Origin: an uncultured Fidelibacterota bacterium
Lineage (GTDB): Bacteria; Fidelibacterota; Marinisomatia; Marinisomatales; UBA1611
NCBI GenBank assembly: GCA_902562835.1
Contig: CACEUX010000010.1
Coordinates: forward strand, 1-54,495
DNA length: 54,495 nucleotides
Reading direction: 5' to 3'
Shown: positions 35,346-43,595 of the stretch, piece by piece
How the letters are laid out: each line of letters starts with the position of its first letter
Numbering within the stretch: position 1 is the first letter of the stretch
Notes under the pieces: generated by a model
Told to the model about the DNA's origin: nothing
Seen by the model: only the letters and a program-made list of their open reading frames with translations
Databases searched by the model: none
Position numbers and translations under genes: made by a program

Positions 35346-36101
35346 TTACCTTCCCCTTTGATTCCTCTTCCTATCTCTATACTTGCCTTTGCGGTATTTC
35401 TTATCATTTTTCTGTCCAGCATTCTTATTTTTTGAGATTCCTGGACGAATTTTCCAAATATGGCCATGATCTAAGTATATCAGGACCGAGGCAAAATGTT
35501 TTATATAAATATCCGATGGGGCACTCAATATGATAGTCGTTCCCAATGTACGATTCATACTAGTTATCTTATTTCTGAAATCTTTTTCCATATTATTATT
35601 GAAATATGTCCCATAATCATCAATCAATAAAACCCTAGGATCTGTTTCACATGCTAGTATCATCCCCAGCCAGTTCATTTCACCAATGGATATTTCTTTC
35701 ATATTCCTTGTCCATAGATTTTTAAAACTTCCATCTTTAAAATATCTATTTTGGATCACATTCTTTTTCTTATTGAATTTAGCAGCTATGTACTGTTCGA
35801 TAGTTCCGCCTGACCTATTAAAAGATGGTGCTTTTGAATAAAATATGTCATCATGCACTTTGATACGCCCCAACCAGTTAGTATCATACGGCTTATCTTC
35901 ATAGAGTACAGTTCCGGATGATTCTTTTTCGATTCCAGCGAGAATATTTAATAAGGTAGACTTTCCACTCCCGACTGTTCCTATTATACCATATACAGTA
36001 CCTGGGTGAATCTCTAGTTTTTTAACCTTCAATGCTTGGTAAGATCCGTAATCCTTCTCCAAGCCATTAACTTTGAAAATCAATCTTTTATTTTGTGCCA
36101 T
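35346..36101 (-). CDS. Degenerate ABC-type ATPase with a basic tail
   Basis: The N-terminal 215 residues have an ABC ATPase fold with an intact Walker A (GTVGSGKST, 41-49). Other motifs are damaged. The signature is ISIGEM where LSGGQ is expected, the Walker B aspartate is followed by Asp in place of the catalytic Glu (VLLIDDYG), and the switch histidine is absent (LSAPSD). A clear Q-loop glutamine is not visible either. The last 35 residues are almost only Lys, Arg, Asn and Gln. ATP binding is plausible, fast hydrolysis is not. No permease is adjacent; the neighbours are the heptose kinase and thioredoxin reductase. A GGA and a CAGGAA element precede the ATG. It could be a regulatory or structural ABC-F-like protein. 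Confidence 0.72.
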   Translation of the reverse strand: MAQNKRLIFKVNGLEKDYGSYQALKVKKLEIHPGTVYGIIGTVGSGKSTLLNILAGIEKESSGTVLYEDKPYDTNWLGRIKVHDDIFYSKAPSFNRSGGTIEQYIAAKFNKKKNVIQNRYFKDGSFKNLWTRNMKEISIGEMNWLGMILACETDPRVLLIDDYGTYFNNNMEKDFRNKITSMNRTLGTTIILSAPSDIYIKHFASVLIYLDHGHIWKIRPGISKNKNAGQKNDKKYRKGKYRDRKRNQRGR

Positions 36102-36115
36102 TTCCTGATCCTTTT

Positions 36116-36130
36116 AGAACCAATGGTTCT
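36116..36130. repeat. 15-bp perfect palindrome upstream of the ABC-like gene
   Basis: The sequence AGAACCAATGGTTCT is a perfect inverted repeat with a one-base centre, 15 bases before the ABC-like start. It could be a protein-binding site or a weak hairpin; no T-run follows on the minus strand, so it is not a good terminator for trxB. Confidence 0.35.
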
Positions 36131-36165
36131 TGAAAGAGATAGAAGATCAGAAGCGATATATTATA

Positions 36166-37089
36166 TTATTGTTCCTCCAACCACCGTTCAGAATCAATAG
36201 CTGCCATACAGCCAGAACCTGCAGCCGTAACAGCCTGTCTATAAACAGTATCCTGTACATCTCCACATGCAAATACACCTTCTACATTAGTATAGGTGGA
36301 ATCTGATTGTGTAATAATGTATCCAGCGGCATCAAGTTCAAGCGTATCTTGGAATAGTTTTGTGTTTGGAACGTGGCCAATTGCCATAAAGATACCATCA
36401 CAGGCATAATCACGAAGTTCACCAGTTTGTGTATCTTTTAAGATAACTGACTGCACACCTGTTTCTTGGGAACCTTTTATATCTTCTACTGTGGTATTGT
36501 ATTCCACTTTTATTTTAGGATTCGAAAGTGCTCTTTCGATCATTATCTTTGATGCTCGAAATTCTTCTCGCCTATGAACTATAACCACTTCCGAAGCAAA
36601 CTTTGTTAGAAAAGTAGCTTCTTCCATGGCTGAGTCACCTCCACCCACGACTAAAACTTTTTTCTCTTTAAAAAAGAATCCATCGCAAGTAGCACATGCA
36701 GATACTCCATGTCCCATTAATTTGGTCTCTGCTTCTAGACCTAATAGCCTAGCAGTAGCACCAGTTGAAATTATAATCGCTTCTGCGGAATACTTTTCAT
36801 CATTGGCCCATACTGAAAATGGACGACTTGAAAGATCGACCTTATCAACGGTCTGAAAAAGGCATTCAGCACCAAAGCGCTGTGCCTGCTTCCTAAACTC
36901 ATCCATCATGTCCGGTCCCATAATTCCATCTGGGAACCCAGGATAATTTTCCACATCGGTAGTAATAGTGAGCTGTCCTCCAGGTTGAGATCCCTCAAAA
37001 ACAAGAGGCTCTAGGTTTGCTCTGGCAGAATAAATAGCTGCAGTAAGTCCTGCAGGTCCAGAACCAATAATGATGACCTTCCGCTTCAT
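36166..37089 (-). CDS. trxB: Thioredoxin reductase
   Basis: TrxB uses NADPH and FAD to reduce thioredoxin in the cytoplasm. The 307 residues contain the N-terminal FAD fingerprint [16 protein letters not shown] (about 9-24), the redox-active pair C132-A-T-C135, the NADPH-binding [13 protein letters not shown] and the C-terminal ACGDVQD with the FAD ribityl contact. The length and motif order match the low-molecular-weight bacterial class. It is 22 bases downstream of trxA, so enzyme and substrate are made from one transcript. Confidence 0.97.
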   Translation of the reverse strand: MKRKVIIIGSGPAGLTAAIYSARANLEPLVFEGSQPGGQLTITTDVENYPGFPDGIMGPDMMDEFRKQAQRFGAECLFQTVDKVDLSSRPFSVWANDEKYSAEAIIISTGATARLLGLEAETKLMGHGVSACATCDGFFFKEKKVLVVGGGDSAMEEATFLTKFASEVVIVHRREEFRASKIMIERALSNPKIKVEYNTTVEDIKGSQETGVQSVILKDTQTGELRDYACDGIFMAIGHVPNTKLFQDTLELDAAGYIITQSDSTYTNVEGVFACGDVQDTVYRQAVTAAGSGCMAAIDSERWLEEQ

Positions 37090-37111
37090 TTCCCTTTTAG
37101 TTTGTAATTAA

Positions 37112-37438
37112 TTAAATAACTTCTTCTAAGATCTCGGTGATATTACCCTTAGGTACTGCACCAACAATCTGATTTACAACTTCCCCACCTTTCATAACAA
37201 GAAGCGTAGGGATACTTCTAACACCATATTTCATGGCTATGTTCTGGTTTTGATCTACGTCAACCTTTCCAACTTTGACCTTACCAGCATATTCACCAGC
37301 TATCTCTTCAATAACTGGAGCTATAGCTTTACATGGACCACACCAGACAGCCCAGAAGTCAATTAAAACTGGAAGTTCAGATTGAGCAACATCAGTATCA
37401 AAATTTTGGTCAGTAAATTCGTGTACATTTTCAGACAT
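37112..37438 (-). CDS. trxA: Thioredoxin
   Basis: Thioredoxin is the small disulfide reductant recycled by TrxB. From the chosen ATG at 37438 the protein is 108 residues, with the active site W32-C33-G-P-C36 in DFWAVWCGPCK and the cis-proline loop VRSIPTLLVMKGG. A TTG three codons earlier is in frame but only two bases after a GGAG; that GGAG is eleven bases before the ATG, which favours the ATG. It is first in a trxA-trxB operon. Confidence 0.96.
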   Translation of the reverse strand: MSENVHEFTDQNFDTDVAQSELPVLIDFWAVWCGPCKAIAPVIEEIAGEYAGKVKVGKVDVDQNQNIAMKYGVRSIPTLLVMKGGEVVNQIVGAVPKGNITEILEEVI

Positions 37439-37531
37439 AATATTCAATACTCCGTAAAATTGTAAAAATTAGACTCATAAGTTATAGTCGCACCATTATG
37501 GCTAGTAATAAAATATTCAGGATTTATGGAA

Positions 37532-38391
37532 TTAATCGATAAAAACTGATAGGGGTGTTATATCTGGAGGTACCATTAAATATTCATTTGAAAAAGAAAA
37601 GATCTGGTCTCCCCCCATTTTATCTATCATTCCTTGAGAAATAAAATCATGCTTGATGAAAAAATAAGGGACTATTTTATATTGCCCGGTTGAAAGATAG
37701 AACTGGTTAGTTTGTATCAGATATTGCCATCGAGCCTGCTCATTTTCCTCAAAACTGAGTTTTCTTAATTGATCATTCACAATATTCCCATAAATATCAT
37801 ATCCACTAAACCTATGTAAGATAGTCGTATCATTATTAAGGTTATGGAATATCAACGCTGAGTAAAAATCCAATGTATCTTCGAACCATATATATTTATA
37901 AGCATCAATATCTACATTAGTATGTATATCAACATCAAATACAATTGCTAGGGTCTCTTTATCAAAAAATCCATTTTCTAAAAATTCAAAATTAAGTTCA
38001 CCCGACAATATCTTTTTTAATTGAACAGGATTTACTAATACCCCATAAATAGAAAAGTCAGATTGATTGTTTGAGAGCCTACCATTTACAAAGTTTACGA
38101 CAGCTGAATCCAGTTGATAATTATATATAAAAAATATATCTTTAGAGAACCCGATACAGAACCATCTGTAGACTGAGTATTCTGGATCGTTATCGAAAAA
38201 TCTCCATCTTAATCGGTTCTGGTATAAATATCAAATGTTCCCAAATAAACAGAAATAGGTACATTCATATTGTTATTCTCAGTCGAAATATTACCACTTA
38301 AGAACAAGTCTACAGTACCGGGATCATCCCAAAATGGGTTTGATGTACATGATAATAATAATTTTAGAATAAATAGGAATAATATCCGCAT
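37532..38391 (-). pseudogene. Frameshifted lipoprotein downstream of a TonB-dependent receptor
   Basis: Two open frames together look like one gene. The first (38391-38209) encodes a signal and lipobox (LLLSC, cysteine 15) and stops at TAA after YTRTD. The second frame is open from 38230 to its stop at 37532 and carries protein-like sequence without a real start (NRLRWRFFDNDPEYSVYRWF and onward to VPPDITPLSVFID). The switch must fall between 38212 and 38230. The total of 860 bases is one short of a multiple of three, so a single one-base deletion explains it, giving an ancestor of about 286 residues. No slippery heptamer is present, so programmed shifting is unlikely. An assembly error is the main alternative. 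It begins at the TAATG junction with the receptor gene and is probably its partner. The family is not recognised. Confidence 0.75.
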
Positions 38392-40574
38392 TATAATGAA
38401 ATATTCATGTTCAATGAATAGCGTCTATCAAAAATTGATATTCCCTCTAATCTTTGTGGTGAACTATTCAAATTCTTCCCAGAAAAACTGAAAATAGACC
38501 TGAAAAAGGCTATTTTAAATTCTCTGTAAATACTTACATCAATGTTTGATATGGGTTCAAGGGTTGCTTGTTTTGTTATCCCATTTTTTTCTAATGTAGT
38601 AATCTGTCTTGAGCTCTCGCTTCTATGGATGAGATCAATATTGAACCATTTATGTTTTATACTAATAATATTTCGTAACATTTTTTCAGGCTGAAGTTGG
38701 AATGCCAATGGGTCCGAGAAAATATAATTTGATATATATGTTTTAAAATTGATCCATTTGAGCTTTGGCTGGTATACAAGGTCCATTTCTAAACCTGAAA
38801 TACTTGCCTGACCATAATTCAAAGGGTACCTAATGGGTGTTTCTGACAAATATATCTGCTTTATTTTATTATAATAATCATATGAAAAACCCGATAATAT
38901 TATGGAGTATGAATGATCGCCAGATTCCTTTGGGATATCCTCTATTTTCAAACCAAGCTCAGTCATTGATTTCTGTTCAGGTAAAAGCTTATTAATATTT
39001 AGAGCAGAAAGGGGATAGGTTTGATTATTGATCGATTCATCAAGGCTAGGCACGCGAAAAACATTACCTATATTCAAATAGAGTAATATTTTTTTATTAG
39101 GCTGTTTATTTAGAAATGAAGCAGTGAATTGAGAATTGTTATTATCCCAATAATTATCCGAAATAAAATGGTCAACTGATGTATCTGGGACATCGGTAAT
39201 CCTGTGTTTACTAAATACAAATTTCATATCTTTAAATTGATATGCTTTATCGTTCTCAGGTTGGTATATCTCAAATAAACCGGTAAAGATAGAACTTTGA
39301 CGTTCAACCATGATATTATTATCATCCATGATCCAATCTGCTGAAGTAAGATTGGTCTCTGTGGCAAAACGTAATCTTGAATTATCTATAATCCTTTCAT
39401 ATTCGTAGCCAAAGCCCCGGTTTTTATCATCTTTGTTGGTTGACATGTTAGTTAATCGCTCCTGACCATTATATTGTTGGTGCATTCCATATAGGGTCAT
39501 GGACCTACCATTTGGATGTGAGTCGATCAATTTGAGTATTACATTTTGCATTTTTAGATCAACTGTATCACTCGTACGGTCATTATTAAATAATCTTTCA
39601 TTCTGCAATGCCATCAAACGCAGTTCTAGATTTTTATTATTACGTATTCCTATGTTGGAGAAAATACGTTTGTGATTCGTATGGATCTGTGGAACTGACG
39701 TATCGCCATATACTTGAGAGAATTTTCCTTCACTAACTCCAGCATTTACCGTTCCATACTTAAACCCTAATGATCCAAACCCATCATATCCCCCATAATT
39801 GTATGTCCCAAATTGCTGATTGAATACAGCTGAGTTATTGTAGGATAACTTTGGAATAAAATTGATGGTACCCGATGAAGAAAGAGCTTTTTCATGTCCA
39901 CCTTTTACTAATTCCATAGAAGAAATACCTGTGATAGAAAAAAGAGACAGATCTAATAATGGATCTCCCATTGTATTGATACGGATACCATCATAAAGAT
40001 AAACTAGTTCTTCTGGTGAAGAAGCTCTGATTGAAGCAGTTTTCTGACCATCCATTGACTCATTAAGTAGTACAGATTGTTCTGAAAAAAGCATGTCGCC
40101 TACATCCGTAAAACCTCTTAATGATAATTCATCCATGTTTAAATGTATCACAGTGTTCTTTGATTCAAATATTTCAAACTCATTCCTATTTGACGCCATA
40201 AGGTCTAGAGAGTCCATCTCAATGACCTTCTCTTTTAAATTGACCATTGTTCCATTTTTAAAAATAATAGCATCAAGGGTAAGGCTCTTATGACCAACAT
40301 GGTCAAAAGTAAGATCTCGGTCTTTTATAGGCACCTTAAAAGAAAACTGACCTTCTTGGCCAGATTGAGTACCAGTGCCTGAGGGTAGTGAAACGATATT
40401 AACATTAGAGAGTGCTAAACTATCCTCATTAGTTACAGTACCTTCGATAAGCTTTGTCTTCGACATCAGGATTCCGTGGATGAGAATATATATGTATATG
40501 TAATAGTGCACAGGTCTTGGTTTTTGATTTAAATATCTTTTTACATCCAAATCTAATGATCTACGCGAAAACAA
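38391..40574 (-). CDS. TonB-dependent outer-membrane receptor
   Basis: This outer-membrane importer takes up a large or scarce ligand using TonB energy. After a hydrophobic, signal-like N-terminus (about 22-40) the protein has a carboxypeptidase-regulatory-like domain (IEGTVTNEDSLALSNVNIV, about 43-61). A plug domain follows (SIRASSPEELVYLYDGIRI, SSMELVKGG at about 190-235), then a barrel to residue 727. The start is uncertain. The TTG at 40574 has GGAG four bases upstream; a GTG at 40511 is an alternative. The final strand lacks a terminal aromatic. A terminator upstream at 40777-40799 separates it from the monooxygenase gene. The ligand is unknown; iron or heme is one guess from context. 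Confidence 0.9.
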   Translation of the reverse strand: MFSRRSLDLDVKRYLNQKPRPVHYYIYIYILIHGILMSKTKLIEGTVTNEDSLALSNVNIVSLPSGTGTQSGQEGQFSFKVPIKDRDLTFDHVGHKSLTLDAIIFKNGTMVNLKEKVIEMDSLDLMASNRNEFEIFESKNTVIHLNMDELSLRGFTDVGDMLFSEQSVLLNESMDGQKTASIRASSPEELVYLYDGIRINTMGDPLLDLSLFSITGISSMELVKGGHEKALSSSGTINFIPKLSYNNSAVFNQQFGTYNYGGYDGFGSLGFKYGTVNAGVSEGKFSQVYGDTSVPQIHTNHKRIFSNIGIRNNKNLELRLMALQNERLFNNDRTSDTVDLKMQNVILKLIDSHPNGRSMTLYGMHQQYNGQERLTNMSTNKDDKNRGFGYEYERIIDNSRLRFATETNLTSADWIMDDNNIMVERQSSIFTGLFEIYQPENDKAYQFKDMKFVFSKHRITDVPDTSVDHFISDNYWDNNNSQFTASFLNKQPNKKILLYLNIGNVFRVPSLDESINNQTYPLSALNINKLLPEQKSMTELGLKIEDIPKESGDHSYSIILSGFSYDYYNKIKQIYLSETPIRYPLNYGQASISGLEMDLVYQPKLKWINFKTYISNYIFSDPLAFQLQPEKMLRNIISIKHKWFNIDLIHRSESSRQITTLEKNGITKQATLEPISNIDVSIYREFKIAFFRSIFSFSGKNLNSSPQRLEGISIFDRRYSLNMNISL

Positions 40575-40776
40575 AACACTCCAGCATTGAATAAATTTGT
40601 CCTATCCTTGATCTAATTATAAGAAATATTTATTCTCTCTTATGATCAAAAAAACAAATATTATTCATTTTAGTATCACTTATCTGTTTTAGTGCATTTT
40701 TTCTGGTATTCCTATTTTATTTTAGAAAAATCACCCTTTCTATCTAAAGATAAATAGCTTTAATTATTCTGTAAAT

Positions 40777-40799
40777 AAAAAACCCCACGAACGGTGGGG
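40777..40799 (-). terminator. Rho-independent terminator after the ABM-domain gene
   Basis: On the minus strand CCCCAC at 40799-40794 pairs with GTGGGG at 40788-40783 around a five-base loop, followed by six T (40782-40777). It lies 37 bases after the monooxygenase-like stop codon, so it ends that transcript and insulates the TonB-dependent receptor gene downstream. Confidence 0.9.
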
Positions 40800-40835
40800 C
40801 TTAATTTCAGATTAATAAAAATATTTTTGAGATTA

Positions 40836-41144
40836 CTATAAAATAACTTCAAATCCTTCAAATTCAGGATGGCCTAAATATATTCCTTGATGCTGCCCAC
40901 CACCTCTATGGGCTTTCCTAAAGGCCTCTGAGGATTTCCATTTTTCAAAATCATCTTTAGAGTCCCATATACTGTGTGATGTATATAAAGTATGTTCTTT
41001 AGAAGTGGGACCTTTTAGTAAGTTGAATTTTTGAAATCCTTTTACATCATCGAGGTGGGTCTCTCTATTTTTCCATATCTCCTCAAATTGGGACTCTTTT
41101 CCAAGTGAAATTCTAAATCTATTCATTGCTATATAATTATTCAT
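40836..41144 (-). CDS. Antibiotic biosynthesis monooxygenase-domain protein (HmoA-like)
   Basis: A small ferredoxin-like alpha/beta barrel protein. The segments MNRFRISLGKESQFEEIW, LYTSHSIWDSKDDFEKW and SEAFRKAH match the ABM family, and especially the HmoA type, which includes heme-degrading monooxygenases. The frame is open from an ATG at 41183, but the family normally begins a few residues before MNRFRI, so I chose the internal ATG at 41144 (102 residues). Neither has a ribosome binding site. A terminator follows, and the 24-residue Cys/Lys ORF precedes it. Heme degradation is an inference from similarity; many ABM proteins do other jobs. Confidence 0.85.
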   Translation of the reverse strand: MNNYIAMNRFRISLGKESQFEEIWKNRETHLDDVKGFQKFNLLKGPTSKEHTLYTSHSIWDSKDDFEKWKSSEAFRKAHRGGGQHQGIYLGHPEFEGFEVIL

Positions 41145-41210
41145 ATTGAAAATTAATGATTTTTCATAAATGTTATAGTCCATATGAATATCATAGAAGA
41201 ATTGAACCTT

Positions 41211-41285
41211 TTAAAAAAGTAATGGACATTTTTTACAAGCCTTACCTTTCTTCTTATATTTTTTACAGCATTTCGTTTTTGCCAA
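41211..41285 (-). CDS. 24-residue Cys/Lys-rich mini-protein
   Basis: A short open frame starts with TTG at 41285 and ends with TAA at 41211. An AGGTG at 41295-41291 stands five bases before the start, a good ribosome binding site. The peptide contains two adjacent cysteines, then KKYKKKGKACKKCP and a hydrophobic end, so it has four cysteines and ten lysines in 24 residues. The CC...CxxC arrangement suggests metal binding, or nucleic-acid binding given the charge. A GTG two codons upstream could be the start instead. It lies 27 or more bases upstream of the ABM-domain gene on the same strand. I recognise the style of tiny Cys/Lys proteins but cannot name a family. Confidence 0.55.
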   Translation of the reverse strand: MAKTKCCKKYKKKGKACKKCPLLF

Positions 41286-41398
41286 AATCACACCTAAAGC
41301 ATTTGTAATAATATTAATATATTTTGTATGTTATACTATTGCTAATGAGACTAAATCGCAATAATAATTTATAATTAATTAAAAAATGGTATATTAAA

Positions 41399-41914
41399 AT
41401 GGATAAAATAGGAATGTTCTGGGGAAGTAATACTGGCAATCAAGAAGAAGCTGCAGGTTTCCTAAAAGACTTTATGGAATCTGAAGGCGTAGAAATGGAT
41501 GAATTTAATATTGCTGATACTGACCCAAAAAAAATGTTAGAATATAAACGTTTGATCATAGGATGCCCAACCTGGCACATAGGTGAGTTGCAGGACGATT
41601 GGGATTTTATTTATAGCAAATATAAAGAATTAGATTTTACCGGAATAACTGCAGCATTCTTCGGTTGCGGTGATCAAGTCGGTTATGCTGATAATTTTCT
41701 TGACGCGATCGGATTACTTGCTAAACCATTTATGGAAAATGGGGGCACTCTGATCGGACGATATCCGACAGAAGAATATCAGTTTGATAATTCTTTAGCA
41801 CTAGATGGTGATGATTTTCTTGGACTAGGTCTTGACAATGATAATGAGGAAGAACTGACCGAAGAAAGATTAGTTATCTGGGGTGAAATAATAAAAGATG
41901 AGTTTGGTATTTAA
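41399..41914 (+). CDS. Long-chain flavodoxin
   Basis: Flavodoxin is an FMN electron carrier that often replaces ferredoxin when iron is scarce. The 171 residues contain the FMN phosphate loop GSNTGNQEEA (about 9-18), the ring-binding CPTWHIGELQDDW (about 56-68) and FFGCGDQVGYADNFLDAIG (about 87-105), with the extra loop of the long-chain class. The length is normal. It is the only plus-strand gene between 4.7 and 49 kb and is divergent from the mini-protein and ABM genes. An AT-rich promoter region lies before the ATG, including a TATACT at about 41331, but no clear -35 box. Confidence 0.95.
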   Translation: MDKIGMFWGSNTGNQEEAAGFLKDFMESEGVEMDEFNIADTDPKKMLEYKRLIIGCPTWHIGELQDDWDFIYSKYKELDFTGITAAFFGCGDQVGYADNFLDAIGLLAKPFMENGGTLIGRYPTEEYQFDNSLALDGDDFLGLGLDNDNEEELTEERLVIWGEIIKDEFGI

Positions 41915-41925
41915 ATAAAACTTTT

Positions 41926-42002
41926 AGCTATCTATACTGGCCTTGTTGGTGCTCGTTGTATGTACAAAATATTATAAGTTCTCAAGGTCAGTTAGAATAG
42001 CT
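41926..42002. repeat. Long imperfect inverted repeat between convergent genes
   Basis: The arms at 41926-41945 and 41983-42002 pair over about 19 of 20 positions (AGCTAT...CCTTG with CAAGG...ATAGCT), with two single-base bulges and one G-T or mismatch position, around a 37-base spacer. The element fills the gap between flavodoxin and the convergent oxidoreductase gene. It may act as a two-way terminator or 3' protecting structure; no strong T-run flanks it. Confidence 0.5.
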
Positions 42003-42008
42003 TATCAA

Positions 42009-43595
42009 TTACCTTTTTAACATTTTTGATAGATCGGTCTTTAATACAGCAGACGCGGTTATGAGGCCCGAAAATAATGCGCTAGAGACACCCACTGTAG
42101 TGATATCCTGACCGGTATAAAAAAGTCCCTGAACGTCAGATCGTGGTCTAAGCCATTTTTGGCGAAACCGTTTGGGCGAATGATCTATACCGTACATTTC
42201 CCCTTTTGGATAATTGGCTAGATCTCGGACAGTCAATGGTGTTGAAAGTTCCTTGTGGTCAATATGATCTTTAATACCATGTACATGTTTGAATACCACA
42301 CCAAGTATACGTTCAGTTAATTTATTTTTTTTAGTTTCATATGTTTCACCTCTTTTTTTCCATTCGAGGTCTTCCCAATTCTTGTACCAACTCCAACGAC
42401 CTAATGTAATAGCTTCCATCGTGGCCGAATTGGGATGCTTCTGATCCCATTCTTCATCTTTTGCGGATGGGAATGAAACATATAAAACAGGGAAATCTGC
42501 ACTTTGATCATTAATATAATTCTCAACTGACTTATCATGATCATAACCTGGGTAGATCCATAAGTTCGTATTCTTCAAGGATAGATCCTTAGCGGATCTA
42601 TTTAGTCCTAAATGTAGACAGACATAACTCTTTGTTTGTTTTACTGTGGTTAATCTTTCAGCCATTCTAGATGACATGGGTAATTCATTTGGTAAAAGTG
42701 ACTTATTTGTATTTACAACACCAGCATTGCTTATAATATGTTTAGCTTCAATAATATCGGCGTTTTCCATTACGACCCCAACTGCCTTACCATTCTCGAT
42801 CTTTATTCTATCTACACCAGCATTTACGGCTAGGATGCCATCATTTTTTTCAATAAGGTCTGAAACCGTCTCTGCAATACGCCTTGAAGTACCAGTTGGA
42901 TAATTTCCTCCATCAAGATAATGTCGGGCAACTAAGGCATGCATAGCAAAACTGCTTTGAGCTGGTGGGAGACCATGGTCACCCCATTGACCCGTAAGAA
43001 CACTGATCAATTTAGGATCGCTGGTCAAACTAGAAAGGACTTCAAGAGTGGTACGATCTGAGTATTTAAAGAATTTCTTGGTCATGAAAGGATATGAGAC
43101 TGCTCCAATAAACCCTGATAGTGCTTTTTGTCCAAAATAAGCCCTACTGGTTTTGGCTACATCATCTAAAAGGTCCATGTAGGTAAGAATAGCTGATTCT
43201 TCCTTAGGAAAATAAGATATCATATCATCAATGAATCTCTGCCTTGGAGCAACGAAATCATAAGAACGCTCTGGGAAAATGATACGATCATAGTTGTCAT
43301 CCATTTTTGACCATTCAAGTTTATTATCAGATATAAGGTCGAATAATCTCCGGACCACTGAATGAGTTTTATTGACCTGACCAATATAATGGATGCCTAC
43401 ATCCCACTCGTATTTACCTCTCTTAAAAGTATGCGTCCACCCCCCTATTTTAAAATGCTTCTCTAATACGAGTACCCGCTTACCTTTTAATCCCAATAAA
43501 GCAGCCGAACATAGACCTCCAATACCTGATCCAATAATGATAGCGTCATATGATCTTTCAGATAGTCCGGACTGATATGATCTCCATTTTTTCAT
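42009..43595 (-). CDS. FAD-dependent oxidoreductase, retinol-saturase/CrtISO-like
   Basis: The 528 residues belong to the phytoene-desaturase/retinol-saturase group of flavoproteins, which reduce or isomerise long polyene chains. The FAD-binding fingerprint is at the start (GSGIGGLCSAALLGLKGKRV then LEKHFKIGG, about 22-51). The family segments QWGDHGLPPAQSSFAMHALV, GGNYPTGTSRRIAE and a C-terminal GLFYTGQDITTVGVSSAL are present. Similarity to retinol saturase (YPxG, early PPAQSS) is closer than to classical CrtI. The substrate is unknown; a carotenoid, retinoid or quinone-like polyene is possible. It begins at the TAATG junction with the amidohydrolase gene. No carotenoid synthesis genes are in the window. 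Confidence 0.88.
   Translation of the reverse strand: MKKWRSYQSGLSERSYDAIIIGSGIGGLCSAALLGLKGKRVLVLEKHFKIGGWTHTFKRGKYEWDVGIHYIGQVNKTHSVVRRLFDLISDNKLEWSKMDDNYDRIIFPERSYDFVAPRQRFIDDMISYFPKEESAILTYMDLLDDVAKTSRAYFGQKALSGFIGAVSYPFMTKKFFKYSDRTTLEVLSSLTSDPKLISVLTGQWGDHGLPPAQSSFAMHALVARHYLDGGNYPTGTSRRIAETVSDLIEKNDGILAVNAGVDRIKIENGKAVGVVMENADIIEAKHIISNAGVVNTNKSLLPNELPMSSRMAERLTTVKQTKSYVCLHLGLNRSAKDLSLKNTNLWIYPGYDHDKSVENYINDQSADFPVLYVSFPSAKDEEWDQKHPNSATMEAITLGRWSWYKNWEDLEWKKRGETYETKKNKLTERILGVVFKHVHGIKDHIDHKELSTPLTVRDLANYPKGEMYGIDHSPKRFRQKWLRPRSDVQGLFYTGQDITTVGVSSALFSGLITASAVLKTDLSKMLKR

Noticed and set aside
35279-35467. 62-residue frame overlapping the basic tail of the ABC-like gene
   Set aside because: Out-of-frame reading of the same Lys/Arg-rich DNA; no ribosome binding site. 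I kept it only as a reminder that the tail could reflect an error near its end.
40575-40776. Possible promoter with a TATAAT near 40620 before the TonB-dependent receptor
   Set aside because: The best TTGA element is about 22 bases away, too far for a normal promoter; left uncalled.
41286-41398. Possible Fur box before flavodoxin
   Set aside because: A short TAATGAGA-like match exists but it is too weak in AT-rich sequence to support a call.
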